Shown here piece by piece: positions 25,328 to 34,311 of a stretch of DNA of 64,000 nt. Source of the DNA: Sporosarcina quadrami (lineage in GTDB: Bacteria > Bacillota > Bacilli > Bacillales_A > Planococcaceae). Under the pieces are notes generated by a model that saw only the letters and a program-made list of their open reading frames with translations, made no database searches and was not told the origin of the DNA. The position numbers were made by a program, and so were the translations under genes. The first letter of the stretch is position 1; each line of letters opens with the position of its first letter. Location of the stretch: NCBI RefSeq assembly GCF_014836615.1, contig NZ_JACSQN010000004.1, positions 124,001-188,000 of the forward strand, in the 5' to 3' direction.

Positions 25328-25669
25328 TTATAGAACTTCTTCCAAGAAATCAAGGAAGTCTTGGCGGTTCAAATAACCGATATATGTTTTAACGACTTCG
25401 CCTTTATTGAACAAGTAGAGGGATGGAAAAGCTGAGATGTCATATTTGATTTGAACCGGGTTCGATTTCGCTTCGAAGTCTTCAAATGTTACCCAGTGCT
25501 TCACAAACTTGATTTTGCCTTCCAATTCTTCAGCAACGTCTTCAAGTACAGGTTCGAATGCTTGGCAAGGGCCGCACTCATCTGTATAAAAATCAACGAA
25601 AACCGGTAGTTCACATTCTAGCACTTCTTTGTTGAAATCTTCTTTTGCAACTTCTAATACGTGGGACAT
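25328..25669 (-). CDS. Thioredoxin family protein
   Basis: The 113-residue cytosolic protein starts at ATG 25669 after AAGGAGGAATT. It has a thioredoxin fold with a CGPC active site (FYTDECGPCQAF, about residues 26-37) and a cis-Pro segment ISAFPSL. The conserved Trp before the CGPC motif is replaced by Glu, and the cis-Pro is preceded by Phe, so redox partner or potential may differ from TrxA. It likely reduces disulfides in specific targets rather than being the housekeeping thioredoxin. Confidence 0.88.
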   Translation of the reverse strand: MSHVLEVAKEDFNKEVLECELPVFVDFYTDECGPCQAFEPVLEDVAEELEGKIKFVKHWVTFEDFEAKSNPVQIKYDISAFPSLYLFNKGEVVKTYIGYLNRQDFLDFLEEVL

Positions 25670-25793
25670 TATAATTCCTCCTTAAGAGTAGAAAGTTTGG
25701 TTGAAAGCGTATTCATGACTAGTCTGAATACTCTATCCTTACTTTACCCCGATTTGGTATGGACTACAATACCGTTCGTCAAAGGTATCCCTT

Positions 25794-28700
25794 TTATTGT
25801 TCATTCGGGACAGTTTTTGTAATAGCTGATTCGTTGAATACTCTTTTTCTAACTTTGACTTTCACCACTTTTTCCGTTCTCGAAAATAATCGATAGACAG
25901 AAGGGATCAGCAATAGCGTGATGACCGTTGCGAACAACAAGCCGGAAATCAGCACAGTAGCCAGAGGTGCTTGGTAATTCCCTGAGACGCCTGATGCAAG
26001 TGCTAATGGCAACATTCCCCCTACCGTCGTTAACGTCGTCATAAAGATCGGGCGAATCCGGTGTCTTCCTGCTTCCACGAGAGCTTCTTCAACAGACATA
26101 CCTTCTTTGCGGAGTTGGTTCGTCCGGTCGATTAAGAGAATTGCGTTATTCAACACGATGCCGATCAGCATGATAATGCCTATTCCTGATAAAAGATTCA
26201 GCTCCATTTGCGTCACGGACAAGCCGATAATGACACCGATTATGGCCATTGGAATGACAGACATGACAAGCAATGGGTGCCCTAAATGGTTGAATTGGAC
26301 TGCCATAACAAAATAGACGAGGAATAGGGCAATCGCAAGTACAAACAGCATTTCGATCATTAATTGCTGTTGCTGCTCTATATCACCTGCCACGTCAATG
26401 GCATACCCCGTTGGCACACTAAATTTATCCATAATTTTTTGCACGTCCCGGTTAATAGAACCTAAGTCTCGACCTTCAATACCTGCTGAAATGGCAACGT
26501 ATCTTTCTCCGCCAATATGTGTGATTTCATTAGGCGTATAGACGGTTTCTAAAGTAATCAATGAGGATAGCTTCTTGTCGCCATCAACAGTCGGTATCAT
26601 TAGATTTAGCAACGATTCAGTCGAACCTGTTTTCGAATCCCAACTGACTCTTAGAGGTACGGCTTCATTATTGATTAATACAGTCCCAAATGGCATATTA
26701 ATGAATGCCTCTTCAATGAACTGTTTCACTTGCTGCTGTGTGAGTCCAGCTTTTTCGATTGCCTGTTGATTGGCGATTATCTGTTTTTGTTCCGACATTC
26801 GTTCCATCGAATTCGTTATGCCTACAATTCCTTCGACAGTCTCCAATTGGGCAGTGAAATCCTTAGTTAGCGTTTGTAACCGATCAAACTCTTCCCCTTT
26901 GACCAACACTTGCACAGGAGAACCGCCAGCTCCATCCATCGTACTTTGCACCGATTTAATGGGTGCCGTTTCTTGGAGTTCCCGTAATGATTTCATAATG
27001 TCTTCATTCACGCTCTTTTGTTCACGGTGAATGGCGTCACCTTTTGTCATGTTAATGATGGCGAATAAATAACCACCACTATCCAATACATAATTGGACT
27101 CGACATCTTCTATTGCTGCCAACTTATTATTCATCGCTTTTGCAAGTTGTGCTTTCTCATTCGCATCGACACCCGTTTCAAGTTCCACAGCGACCTCATT
27201 ATAACGGTTGAATATATCCGGCATGACGGACATTGGTATTTGATTCACCAAAAATAACGAGCCCACAAATAATGCGAAAAATAAAGTTATAACTAGAGCA
27301 CTGCGTCGTTTTTTTTGAACAATCCATGTCACAATTGACATGTATTTTGAAATAATCTTTCCCTCTTTCTTAACGCCAGCTCTTTTTCGATACCTCAAAA
27401 ATTTCTCGGATAATGCAGGAATCAATGTGAATCCTACAAGAACAGAGCTCATCAAAGTTATGGCAACGACAATTGATAAAATGATCATAAATTGCCCCAT
27501 ATCCCCACCGATAAAACCGATTGGCAAGAACACAACAATTGTTGTCAGCATGGATGCTATGACTGCACCTGCGACTTCTTTTGTTCCAACAAGCGCGGCT
27601 TTCAAAGGTTCAAGCCCTAATTCCCTCTGTCGATAAATGGATTCCAAAATGACGATCGATGAATCCACCATCATCCCAACACCGAGCCCTAGCCCGATAA
27701 GTGTCAACATATTTAAGCTATACCCTAATCCATAAACCGTTAAAAATGTCAGTAACACAGACGTTGGAATCGCTATCCCAATGATCAACGTCGCCCGAAC
27801 ATTTCGAAGGAATAAAAGTAGAATGAGGATCGCCACCACACTACCGATAAGAATATTACCTGTCACTCCACTTATCGATTCTTCAACAAAGTCCGCTTGT
27901 GCAACCATTTCATTCACCATAAACCCATCAACCAAGCCTTCATCCCTGATTTTCTGGACTTCCGCTCGTACAGCTTTCGCCATATCGATCTGGTTTACAT
28001 TCGTTGCACGTCCGACCTGAACAAACACTAACTCTTTCGTTCCATTTTTCCACACAAATGAAGAGCTTTCCAAAGGGGCTAGCGTGACGTTTGCCAACTC
28101 CCCAAGTTTAATAAAACCTTCTCCAGTCGGTATTTCCATTTTCTTAATGGCTTCGATATCACCTAATTTTGTATTCCAGCGGAGCAATGCGGACTCTTGA
28201 CCATCTTGCAACTCACCAATCGTCGCTTCCGTATTTGCTTGCGAAATGAAGCCCGACACTTGTGTAATATCTAAACCGTGCTTATTCATTTCATCTCGTT
28301 TAAACTGAACAGTCACTTCTTGTTCTAAGACGCCTGACAACTGAACATCTTGAACTTCCTTCAAACTTTCTAGCCTTGGTTCAAGGACATTCTTTGCGAA
28401 GTCGGTCATCTTTTGCATATCACCACCAGTGATATCCATATAGAATTCGTAGCCTTGTCGCACGCCGTATTGACCCGCAGCGACGTCCCGTATGTCAGGA
28501 TGTTCTGCTTGAATTGCATTTGCTACTAACTCAATTTCCTTAGATAACTCTTCCCCACGTCCTCGCGCGACGGTCACATCCACGGAACTGCTCCCGACAG
28601 ATGTTGTTGACCGGACCTCTTCAACGCCATCAATAGCAAGAAGCTTCTGTTCTAGCGGCGTGGTAATTAATTGTTCCACGTCAATGGCAGCCATATCTCC

Positions 28701-28853
28701 AGCGTCAATGGACACATAGGCACCATCCATACCAACTGACGGCATAATTTCTTTGTCCAATTTAATAATGGCAAAGCACCCCAACGCAACAATCAACACC
28801 GTTAATAAACCAATCAACACTTTTTTCTTAATGATAAATTCGATTACCTTCAC
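25794..28853 (-). CDS. RND efflux transporter, SwrC/AcrB-like
   Basis: The 1019-residue protein is a full RND permease: a first membrane helix (about 12-30), a large extracytoplasmic loop, a membrane block around 340-560 (IPTSVLLTFLTVYGLGYSLN; GLGLGVGMMVDSSIV with the conserved Asp), a second large loop and a last block around 840-1000 (GIGIIMLIGIVLNNAILLID; RIRPIFMTT). It resembles Bacillus SwrC/YerP, which exports surfactin and other amphiphiles without an outer-membrane partner. It stands divergent from an AraC-family regulator gene (29014) that may control it. Confidence 0.92.
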   Translation of the reverse strand: MKVIEFIIKKKVLIGLLTVLIVALGCFAIIKLDKEIMPSVGMDGAYVSIDAGDMAAIDVEQLITTPLEQKLLAIDGVEEVRSTTSVGSSSVDVTVARGRGEELSKEIELVANAIQAEHPDIRDVAAGQYGVRQGYEFYMDITGGDMQKMTDFAKNVLEPRLESLKEVQDVQLSGVLEQEVTVQFKRDEMNKHGLDITQVSGFISQANTEATIGELQDGQESALLRWNTKLGDIEAIKKMEIPTGEGFIKLGELANVTLAPLESSSFVWKNGTKELVFVQVGRATNVNQIDMAKAVRAEVQKIRDEGLVDGFMVNEMVAQADFVEESISGVTGNILIGSVVAILILLLFLRNVRATLIIGIAIPTSVLLTFLTVYGLGYSLNMLTLIGLGLGVGMMVDSSIVILESIYRQRELGLEPLKAALVGTKEVAGAVIASMLTTIVVFLPIGFIGGDMGQFMIILSIVVAITLMSSVLVGFTLIPALSEKFLRYRKRAGVKKEGKIISKYMSIVTWIVQKKRRSALVITLFFALFVGSLFLVNQIPMSVMPDIFNRYNEVAVELETGVDANEKAQLAKAMNNKLAAIEDVESNYVLDSGGYLFAIINMTKGDAIHREQKSVNEDIMKSLRELQETAPIKSVQSTMDGAGGSPVQVLVKGEEFDRLQTLTKDFTAQLETVEGIVGITNSMERMSEQKQIIANQQAIEKAGLTQQQVKQFIEEAFINMPFGTVLINNEAVPLRVSWDSKTGSTESLLNLMIPTVDGDKKLSSLITLETVYTPNEITHIGGERYVAISAGIEGRDLGSINRDVQKIMDKFSVPTGYAIDVAGDIEQQQQLMIEMLFVLAIALFLVYFVMAVQFNHLGHPLLVMSVIPMAIIGVIIGLSVTQMELNLLSGIGIIMLIGIVLNNAILLIDRTNQLRKEGMSVEEALVEAGRHRIRPIFMTTLTTVGGMLPLALASGVSGNYQAPLATVLISGLLFATVITLLLIPSVYRLFSRTEKVVKVKVRKRVFNESAITKTVPNEQ

Positions 28854-29013
28854 CTCTACACCCCTTTCAAGCTACTTATAGCTTAGCAACCATTTCCAAT
28901 TTGAATAACAATCTCCAGACTCAACTTTCCTCAGCCTTTGGATGTAGATAGGTTTTTTCATAGGGGGATGGTATACTTTTGATTAATCTGATAAATGAAT
29001 CACAAGGGGCGAA

Positions 29014-29883
29014 ATGATGAGAGCAGAAGAGGCTACTAATTTTGTGTTGCATGCAAAAAGCAATGAATTCTATTGGGAAGGCAACGGTCAGCTTTCCATC
29101 AAAACATTTTCAAAAGGCCGGGCTCTTTATAAAACAAATAGAGGTTTCTTTGCCGTTGAAGAAAATCGCTACCTTCTTTTGAATGAAGGTCCCTATACAA
29201 TAGCGATTGAGGAGAAAGAGGAAGTCGAGTCATTTTGCCTATTCTTCGGTACTAGTTTTGCAGATGATGTCTATCGGTCTTATATTGAACCCACGAATAA
29301 ACTTCTGACCGACCCTTTCACCAATGCAGACTCACTAAACTTTTTTGAAAAAACTTATATCGCTACACCTTCTTTAACCAGGCAACTCACCCTATTCAAA
29401 AGAAATCATATGCAGTTTATTAAAGACTCTTGTTGGCAGGAAGAACAATTCCACACAATTATGCAAACCCTTATCAAAGAGCAGACGACCACCCTACATG
29501 AAGTGGAATCCTTTCATGCCATTCGTAAATCGACTCGGGATGAATTATTTCAAAGAATCACAGTTGCGCATGAGTACGTCAGAGCGTTCTTCGATCAACC
29601 TATTCAATTAAACGATATTGCGGAAGCAGCCTGCTTATCGACGAATCATTTATTAAGATCGTACGCACAGCTTTATGGAAAAACACCCCACCAACACATT
29701 ACCGCGTTGCGAATGCAGAAAGCTAAAAATCTATTGAGAAACTTGGATCTTACGATGACCGACATCTCGTTTGAAGTAGGTTTCTTGAATCCTGTTTCAT
29801 TTAGTAAAATGTTCAAACAACATACTGGTCTGTCACCGCTTCATTTTCGTAAAAAGGTGATATTGGATAAGAAATCGTATTGA
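29014..29883 (+). CDS. AraC-family transcriptional regulator
   Basis: The product is 289 residues; ATG at 29014 (or the next codon) follows AAGGGGCG. The N-terminal ~150 residues are a cupin-like sensing domain; the C-terminal ~100 residues carry two HTH motifs typical of AraC (IAEAACLSTNHLLRSY and MTDISFEVGFLNPVSFSKMF) and the PHQHI linker. It is divergent from the RND pump gene, 160 bp away, and is followed by a VOC protein gene 49 bp downstream. It probably responds to a small molecule and regulates one or both. Confidence 0.9.
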   Translation: MMRAEEATNFVLHAKSNEFYWEGNGQLSIKTFSKGRALYKTNRGFFAVEENRYLLLNEGPYTIAIEEKEEVESFCLFFGTSFADDVYRSYIEPTNKLLTDPFTNADSLNFFEKTYIATPSLTRQLTLFKRNHMQFIKDSCWQEEQFHTIMQTLIKEQTTTLHEVESFHAIRKSTRDELFQRITVAHEYVRAFFDQPIQLNDIAEAACLSTNHLLRSYAQLYGKTPHQHITALRMQKAKNLLRNLDLTMTDISFEVGFLNPVSFSKMFKQHTGLSPLHFRKKVILDKKSY

Positions 29884-29931
29884 AATTTATGTATGATGAA
29901 GAAAGTACACAGATAAGGGAGAGAGTCACAT

Positions 29932-30306
29932 ATGAGTAATATTACAAAAATCGGACAAGTCGCAGTGCCGGTAAAACATCTTGAACGAGCGGTTACATTT
30001 TATAAAGAGCAACTAGGATTGCAACTATTATTCCAAACACACAATATGGCATTTTTCGAGTGTAATGGGTTGCGTCTACTACTAAGCTTGCCTGAAAAAG
30101 AAGATTTCGCTCACGCAAGCTCCGTTTTTTATTTTCACGTGGAACATATTCAAGAAGCCTTTAAGGATTTTAAGGCAAAAGAAATCGTCTTTACGGATGA
30201 ACCACATCTTGTCGCGAAGATGGGACAAACCGAAACATGGATGGTGTTCTTTGAAGATACAGAGGGCAATACGCATGCTTTGATGAGTGAAGTAAATATA
30301 GGTTGA
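29932..30306 (+). CDS. VOC superfamily protein (glyoxalase/bleomycin-resistance fold)
   Basis: The 124-residue protein has the VOC beta-alpha-beta-beta-beta plan: QVAVPVKHLERAVTFYKEQLGLQ opens the first module and WMVFFEDTEGNTHALMSE closes the second. Family metal positions appear as Gln/Glu residues (Q-V-A-V-P and the terminal F-E-D-T-E-G-N). Such proteins are isomerases, dioxygenases or drug-binding resistance proteins. It lies behind the AraC gene, with SD GGGAGAG. Confidence 0.87.
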   Translation: MSNITKIGQVAVPVKHLERAVTFYKEQLGLQLLFQTHNMAFFECNGLRLLLSLPEKEDFAHASSVFYFHVEHIQEAFKDFKAKEIVFTDEPHLVAKMGQTETWMVFFEDTEGNTHALMSEVNIG

Positions 30307-30330
30307 AATACTAATATCGGAGGTGTCGAA

Positions 30331-30558
30331 GTGAGCAGATGTACTATTGATCATTCGTTGGAGGACGTGCTATTGAAATTAAAAGAGCAACAGGCTTTCT
30401 TTCCAGGAGAGTTATACGATAGCGGTTTGCAGTTTTTAGATGAAACGCGAGATCAGGAGACGCTGAACGAAGTGTTCCATTTGTTGAAAAAGTATGATTT
30501 GGCAGAGGATGAAGAACGCGGTCGTAGAAATGAAGAGATGCGGGAGTTATTTGATTAA
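30331..30558 (+). CDS. Small hypothetical protein, 75 aa
   Basis: The start is GTG at 30331 with a near-perfect SD (GGAGGTG) and it follows the VOC gene by 24 bp, so the two are probably co-transcribed. The protein is acidic and helical (LEDVLLKLKEQQAFF, LNEVFHLLKKYDLAEDEERGRRNEEM) without membrane segments or cysteines apart from Cys4. I do not recognise a family. Confidence 0.7.
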   Translation: MSRCTIDHSLEDVLLKLKEQQAFFPGELYDSGLQFLDETRDQETLNEVFHLLKKYDLAEDEERGRRNEEMRELFD

Positions 30559-30625
30559 ATCTTTTAAAAACATATAAATGATCCAGATAGAATTATAGTT
30601 TAAGCAAAGCAGAACGGAGGAATCA

Positions 30626-31198
30626 ATGATTATTTTAATAAGTGGTGTAGGGAGTACTGGTAAAACGTTGATGGCTCAAAACTTGCTAGAAAGATACCAT
30701 ATTCCTTATCTCTCAATAGATCATTTGAAAATGGGATTGTACAGAGGCGATAAAAATTGTGGATTCACACCTCTAGATAATACCAAAGTCATTGGAAATA
30801 ATCTTTGGCCAATACTGAAAGGGATTATTAAGACAAATATCGAGAATGAACAACATATCATTATTGAAGGATGCTATATATTACCTCGTTATCTGAAGGA
30901 TTTCGATAGCAAGTATTCGGAGAAAATCATTTCAGTATTTCTAGGTTTTTCTGCAAATTATATACAAGAAAACTTCGAGGCGAGAATAGTGAGATATAGG
31001 AATGCTGTTGAACTCCGTAGTTATCCAGAAGAGAGAACGATAAAAGAACTAATCACGGAACATAAAGAATTTAAAGAACACTGCTTACAATCACGTGTTA
31101 AATATTTTGAAATCAAGGACGACTATGACAAAGAAATATTGGAAGTCTATGACTATATAGATACAGAAAAACAAAGAAGAGATTTAACGAAAAATTAA
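30626..31198 (+). CDS. P-loop kinase-like protein
   Basis: The 190-residue cytosolic protein has an N-terminal P-loop (ISGVGSTGKT, residues 5-14), a DHLK segment after the second strand, and an IIIEGCYILP strand resembling the Walker B position of small-molecule kinases. It resembles uncharacterised zeta-toxin/adenylate-kinase-like P-loop proteins; substrate is unknown. SD GGAGG precedes ATG at 30626. Codon usage is AT-rich, in keeping with the accessory stretch that begins here. Confidence 0.75.
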   Translation: MIILISGVGSTGKTLMAQNLLERYHIPYLSIDHLKMGLYRGDKNCGFTPLDNTKVIGNNLWPILKGIIKTNIENEQHIIIEGCYILPRYLKDFDSKYSEKIISVFLGFSANYIQENFEARIVRYRNAVELRSYPEERTIKELITEHKEFKEHCLQSRVKYFEIKDDYDKEILEVYDYIDTEKQRRDLTKN

Positions 31199-31321
31199 GT
31201 TCACAGTTTAAAACTATTTAGCTAATCGGGGCGTTAATGTAACACGGCCGTTTAGCAATAGGGCGCGATTGCTAAACAAAATAAATGCTAAATTCGACAT
31301 TTAAATCGGTGGGATTTTCTG

Positions 31322-32038
31322 ATGGAAGATTTAATTATACTTGTTTTAATTGTATTAGTAGCATCATTTCTACAAACGAGTACCGGTTATGGTTTCTCCA
31401 TTATCGGCACTCCATTTTTACTGCTAATTTATCCTGCCCACACAGCAATTCAAGTTAATATTATACTTTCTATTTGTTTGTCTGCCTTCATGATTTTTAA
31501 GGTAAGAAATGAAGTAGATAAGTCATTGTTATTCAAACTGATTAAAGGTAGTATTGCGGGACTACTTTTTGGTATTTTTCTGTATCTCTTTTTAGATATC
31601 CGATTATTAAAAATGACTGTTGGTGCACTTATCCTTATTTTAACTATACTTCTTATTTTAAAATTGACGATAAAACGAACGAGTAATAGAGATTTTCTAA
31701 CTGGAGGAATATCCGGTTTGTTAACTACAAGTATTGGTGTGCCAGGTCCCCCTTTATTATTATATTTTTCTGGGGCAAAGATAGATAAAACAACCCTTCG
31801 TAGTACAACATTGGCTTATTATCTTTTTGTGTATTTTGCTAGTTTAGTTATGCAAATATCGTTTGGAGGTACTACTAAGGAGACGTGGATTTCCTCTCTT
31901 TTGGCTATCCCCCCGTTATTTGCAGGAATTATGTTGGGACAGTTATTTTTTAAATGGATTAGTCAAATTACATTTAGAATTATAACGTATATGATTTTGA
32001 TATTTACAGGGATATATCTACTGGCAACTAGCTTTTGA
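31322..32038 (+). CDS. TauE/SafE family membrane transporter
   Basis: The 238-residue product has about eight membrane helices in two related halves, with the family features STGYGFSIIGTPFLLL near residue 20 and GGISGLLTTSIGVPGPPLLLYF near residue 125. TauE/SafE proteins export sulfite or organosulfur anions; the substrate here is not known. The gene is monocistronic in an AT-rich accessory stretch flanked by dispersed repeats. Confidence 0.87.
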   Translation: MEDLIILVLIVLVASFLQTSTGYGFSIIGTPFLLLIYPAHTAIQVNIILSICLSAFMIFKVRNEVDKSLLFKLIKGSIAGLLFGIFLYLFLDIRLLKMTVGALILILTILLILKLTIKRTSNRDFLTGGISGLLTTSIGVPGPPLLLYFSGAKIDKTTLRSTTLAYYLFVYFASLVMQISFGGTTKETWISSLLAIPPLFAGIMLGQLFFKWISQITFRIITYMILIFTGIYLLATSF

Positions 32039-32100
32039 GACTAAAGAAAAGATTATTAAGCAAGTACTCCAGAAACGGGCCATTATGCAGTATATAAAAT

Positions 32101-32178
32101 GTTGCTTTGCGCGCCCTGCGGAGTCTCAAGGCACAAGCTAATCCCTCCGGAGTCGGCCGTCTTCCGCTCCAAACAACA
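32101..32178 (-). repeat. Dispersed hairpin repeat R1
   Basis: The segment with GGAGTCGGCCGTCTTCCGCTCC at its right end (written reversed on this strand) and GCGCCCTGCGGAGTC at its left is a short copy of the Bacillales-type intergenic element also seen at 32508-32584, 33831-33980 and 35442-35570. Confidence 0.6.
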
Positions 32179-32288
32179 GAGCGTACTTATTAGAAAGCCT
32201 GTATTCAAGAAATGGGCCAGATTATTGTTGAATAATCACGAAAAAATATCCACGCACTAATCTTTTTAGATTTAGTTAGGGGGAAATC

Positions 32289-32393
32289 ATGAAAACCAAA
32301 AAATTACCGTTTTTAATAATCCTTATTGCTCTAGCCGTTGGTGCACTAGGCTACTTTTTGTTTATGAAAGTATTTATTCCTAATATGATGTGA
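32289..32393 (+). CDS. Single-span small membrane protein, 34 aa
   Basis: ATG at 32289 follows AGGGGG at a good distance. The predicted chain begins MKTKK and has one hydrophobic helix (LPFLIILIALAVGALGYFLF) ending in MKVFIPNMM. It lies alone between dispersed repeats R1 and R2. Small size leaves doubt, but the SD, charged N-terminus and membrane span support a real gene. Function unknown. Confidence 0.55.
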   Translation: MKTKKLPFLIILIALAVGALGYFLFMKVFIPNMM

Positions 32394-32507
32394 TAATTAT
32401 CTTAAGAAGTAATATGTATTTTTCCGTTGCGGATGTCTACTCAAGAAATCTCTTGTTGAAGAATCGGGCGCGATTAATGAATAATTCTGGAGCAGACACT
32501 TAATTGA

Positions 32508-32584
32508 TCGGAGCGGAAGCCGGCGACTCTGGGAGGATCACCGCCCGCCCTCCAGAAAGCGTCCGGCTGCAGCTCAGATCAACG
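32508..32584 (+). repeat. Dispersed hairpin repeat R2
   Basis: GGAGCGGAAGCCGGCGACTC at the left and GAAAGCGTCCGGCTGCAG at the right are complementary around their AGCCGG/CCGGCT cores, so the copy can fold into a hairpin. Same family as R1, R3 and R4. Confidence 0.7.
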
Positions 32585-32663
32585 GTTACAAACCATTATC
32601 TAGCTATCGGGCGCATTTCTTGCATAGGTGTGTGCTTACAACGAGCGAGGTTAGGGTGATATT

Positions 32664-33110
32664 ATGGATCGAATTAAGGTAGGTCGCTATTTAATTGAGA
32701 TAGATGTTAACCAAACAAAAGGTTTTTATGAAGAGCACCATTTTATTACTGAGGATTGCAACTGTTCTTATTGCACTAATTATACTTTAGCTTGCGACCT
32801 ATTCTCACCAGAAATTAAAAATCTATTTAATTTACTGGGTATTGACCCCCGTAAAGAAGGTGAGATTTCCGAGTATATGAAGAATGAAGATGGCACCCAT
32901 TTATACGGCGCGTTTTATCATATTGTTGGAAAAGTTATTGATGAACCCCAATTATGGACACCTCTTAATAATGAAAATGAAGTTCAGTTATCTAATTCGG
33001 AGGGGGTAGAAATAGGCTTTAGCGAAAATTTAGATTTAGTTCCAGAAGGTTTTCCCAAGCCGATTGTTCAATTTGAGATACAACTAAATATTCCATGGCT
33101 ATTACGTTAA
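32664..33110 (+). CDS. Hypothetical protein, 148 aa, with CxCxxC motif
   Basis: ATG at 32664 follows AGGGTGA. The soluble protein has a compact cysteine motif (DCNCSYC, about residue 32) and a region HLYGAFYHIVGKV, ending LVPEGFPKPIVQFEIQLNIPWLL. I do not recognise a named domain. Its place in an accessory stretch of orphan genes separated by repeats is what one sees for scattered immunity genes, but there is no toxin beside it, so this is only a thought. Confidence 0.65.
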   Translation: MDRIKVGRYLIEIDVNQTKGFYEEHHFITEDCNCSYCTNYTLACDLFSPEIKNLFNLLGIDPRKEGEISEYMKNEDGTHLYGAFYHIVGKVIDEPQLWTPLNNENEVQLSNSEGVEIGFSENLDLVPEGFPKPIVQFEIQLNIPWLLR

Positions 33111-33299
33111 TGGGCGCGATTATGGGAAAGTGATTTGCGTCCGTTCTGCAATTGAGCCATATTGCAGATTAAGTCATACTGAAATAATTGTGATTGAATT
33201 TGATATTTATTAGACGATATCTTATGTGATGGATAAAATTGGAACGCGTAATATTTATTCTAATTTAGATAAGAATTTTTGTAGAAAGTAGCTGGTAAT

Positions 33300-33770
33300 A
33301 TGAATGTCCATGCATTTTCTTCTCAACAACTAACATCGCTTTATTCGAAAAGTCGTTTCGTCAAAGCAAAAGAAGTAGAGGAGTTTATATTTACAGGTAA
33401 AACAGTAGAACAAAAGGATTCTTCTGCAATTTATAAAGGGCTTTCTGATAAATATGATGTTAGAAATGCTAAGTTTGGAGAAATTGTTGAAATATCCAAT
33501 GCGTTATATGATGCAGGCGAAATATCTTTGAAAGAACATGCCGTTTTAACATTTGATTATGACAGAGCTACTAATAATTTAAAACGACATGCACCAGGGG
33601 ACATTCCAAAAGACTTTGATATGTACGAAACGTCTGCTAATAGTAATGGACAAAGGGATTGGATTTCTGAGTTCGGTGCAAGAGCAGCGAAAGATTTTAA
33701 GTTTGGTAATTTAATTGGTTATCAAAGTAATACAAAGGTGCTTGATATTTTAGAACGGTTGTCGCGTTGA
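33300..33770 (+). CDS. Hypothetical protein, 156 aa
   Basis: The frame starts at ATG 33300 with only a weak upstream SD. The product is soluble, polar and AT-rich in codon use, with a central helical segment (KFGEIVEISNALYDAGEISLKEHAVLTFDYDRATNNLK) of the kind found in small Bacillus proteins of unknown function. No cysteine, signal or membrane segment. It lies 190 bp after the 148-aa gene and before repeat R3. Confidence 0.6.
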   Translation: MNVHAFSSQQLTSLYSKSRFVKAKEVEEFIFTGKTVEQKDSSAIYKGLSDKYDVRNAKFGEIVEISNALYDAGEISLKEHAVLTFDYDRATNNLKRHAPGDIPKDFDMYETSANSNGQRDWISEFGARAAKDFKFGNLIGYQSNTKVLDILERLSR

Positions 33771-33830
33771 GAAAAACTGTTGGTATAGCTGAATTTAATT
33801 GATAAACGGGCCACTATCTAGCATGTAGAT

Positions 33831-33980
33831 TGTTGTTTTACACTCCAGACGGAACGCTTTCCGAGGGATGTGGCTTGATCCAAGCGAACAACGAAGAGTT
33901 CGCTTTGTCTAACAAAAGCCGTTCTACGTTACGGCTTTCGTTAATCCCTCCGGAGTCGGCAGTCTTACGCTTCAAGAAAC
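33831..33980 (-). repeat. Dispersed hairpin repeat R3
   Basis: A 150-bp copy in reverse orientation: CCAGACGGAACGCTTTCCGAG at the left and CCGGAGTCGGCAGTCTTACG at the right mirror R4. A reading frame crosses it, but it is explained by the repeat. Confidence 0.65.
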
Positions 33981-34069
33981 GGAAAGTAGTTATTATAAAG
34001 CAAGTTGTCCAGAAACGGGCCAAATTCAGGAGGCTAAACTTGGGTGACTATGTATTAATTATATAACTT

Positions 34070-34258
34070 GTGTTACTTATGACACGTTCATTTATAAAAA
34101 ATAGAAAGACTTTGATAGAGTATAAGAAACTTAGTAAAACTCAACTTATAGCTGTTATTATAACTTTTATTTCCCTTGTCATATTCCTCTTTTTCTCTAT
34201 TATTGTTGGAACTATATCGGATAAAGTGATAAAGAAAATCACAAAAGGAGTTCTATAA
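34070..34258 (+). CDS. Possible small membrane protein, up to 62 aa
   Basis: A short frame with GTG at 34070 or ATG at 34079 encodes a Lys-rich N-terminus followed by one strong hydrophobic helix (LIAVIITFISLVIFLFFSIIVG). There is no convincing SD, so the call is tentative. It precedes the RimL-like acetyltransferase gene by 53 bp. Confidence 0.4.
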   Translation: MLLMTRSFIKNRKTLIEYKKLSKTQLIAVIITFISLVIFLFFSIIVGTISDKVIKKITKGVL

Positions 34259-34311
34259 GATTAAAGGTTTGCTCTAAAAATGGGTTTTATTCCAAAATAA
34301 GGAGGTTAATT

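Noticed and set aside
33831..34066. 78-codon plus-strand frame
   Set aside because: It is mostly dispersed repeat R3 translated through; no SD.
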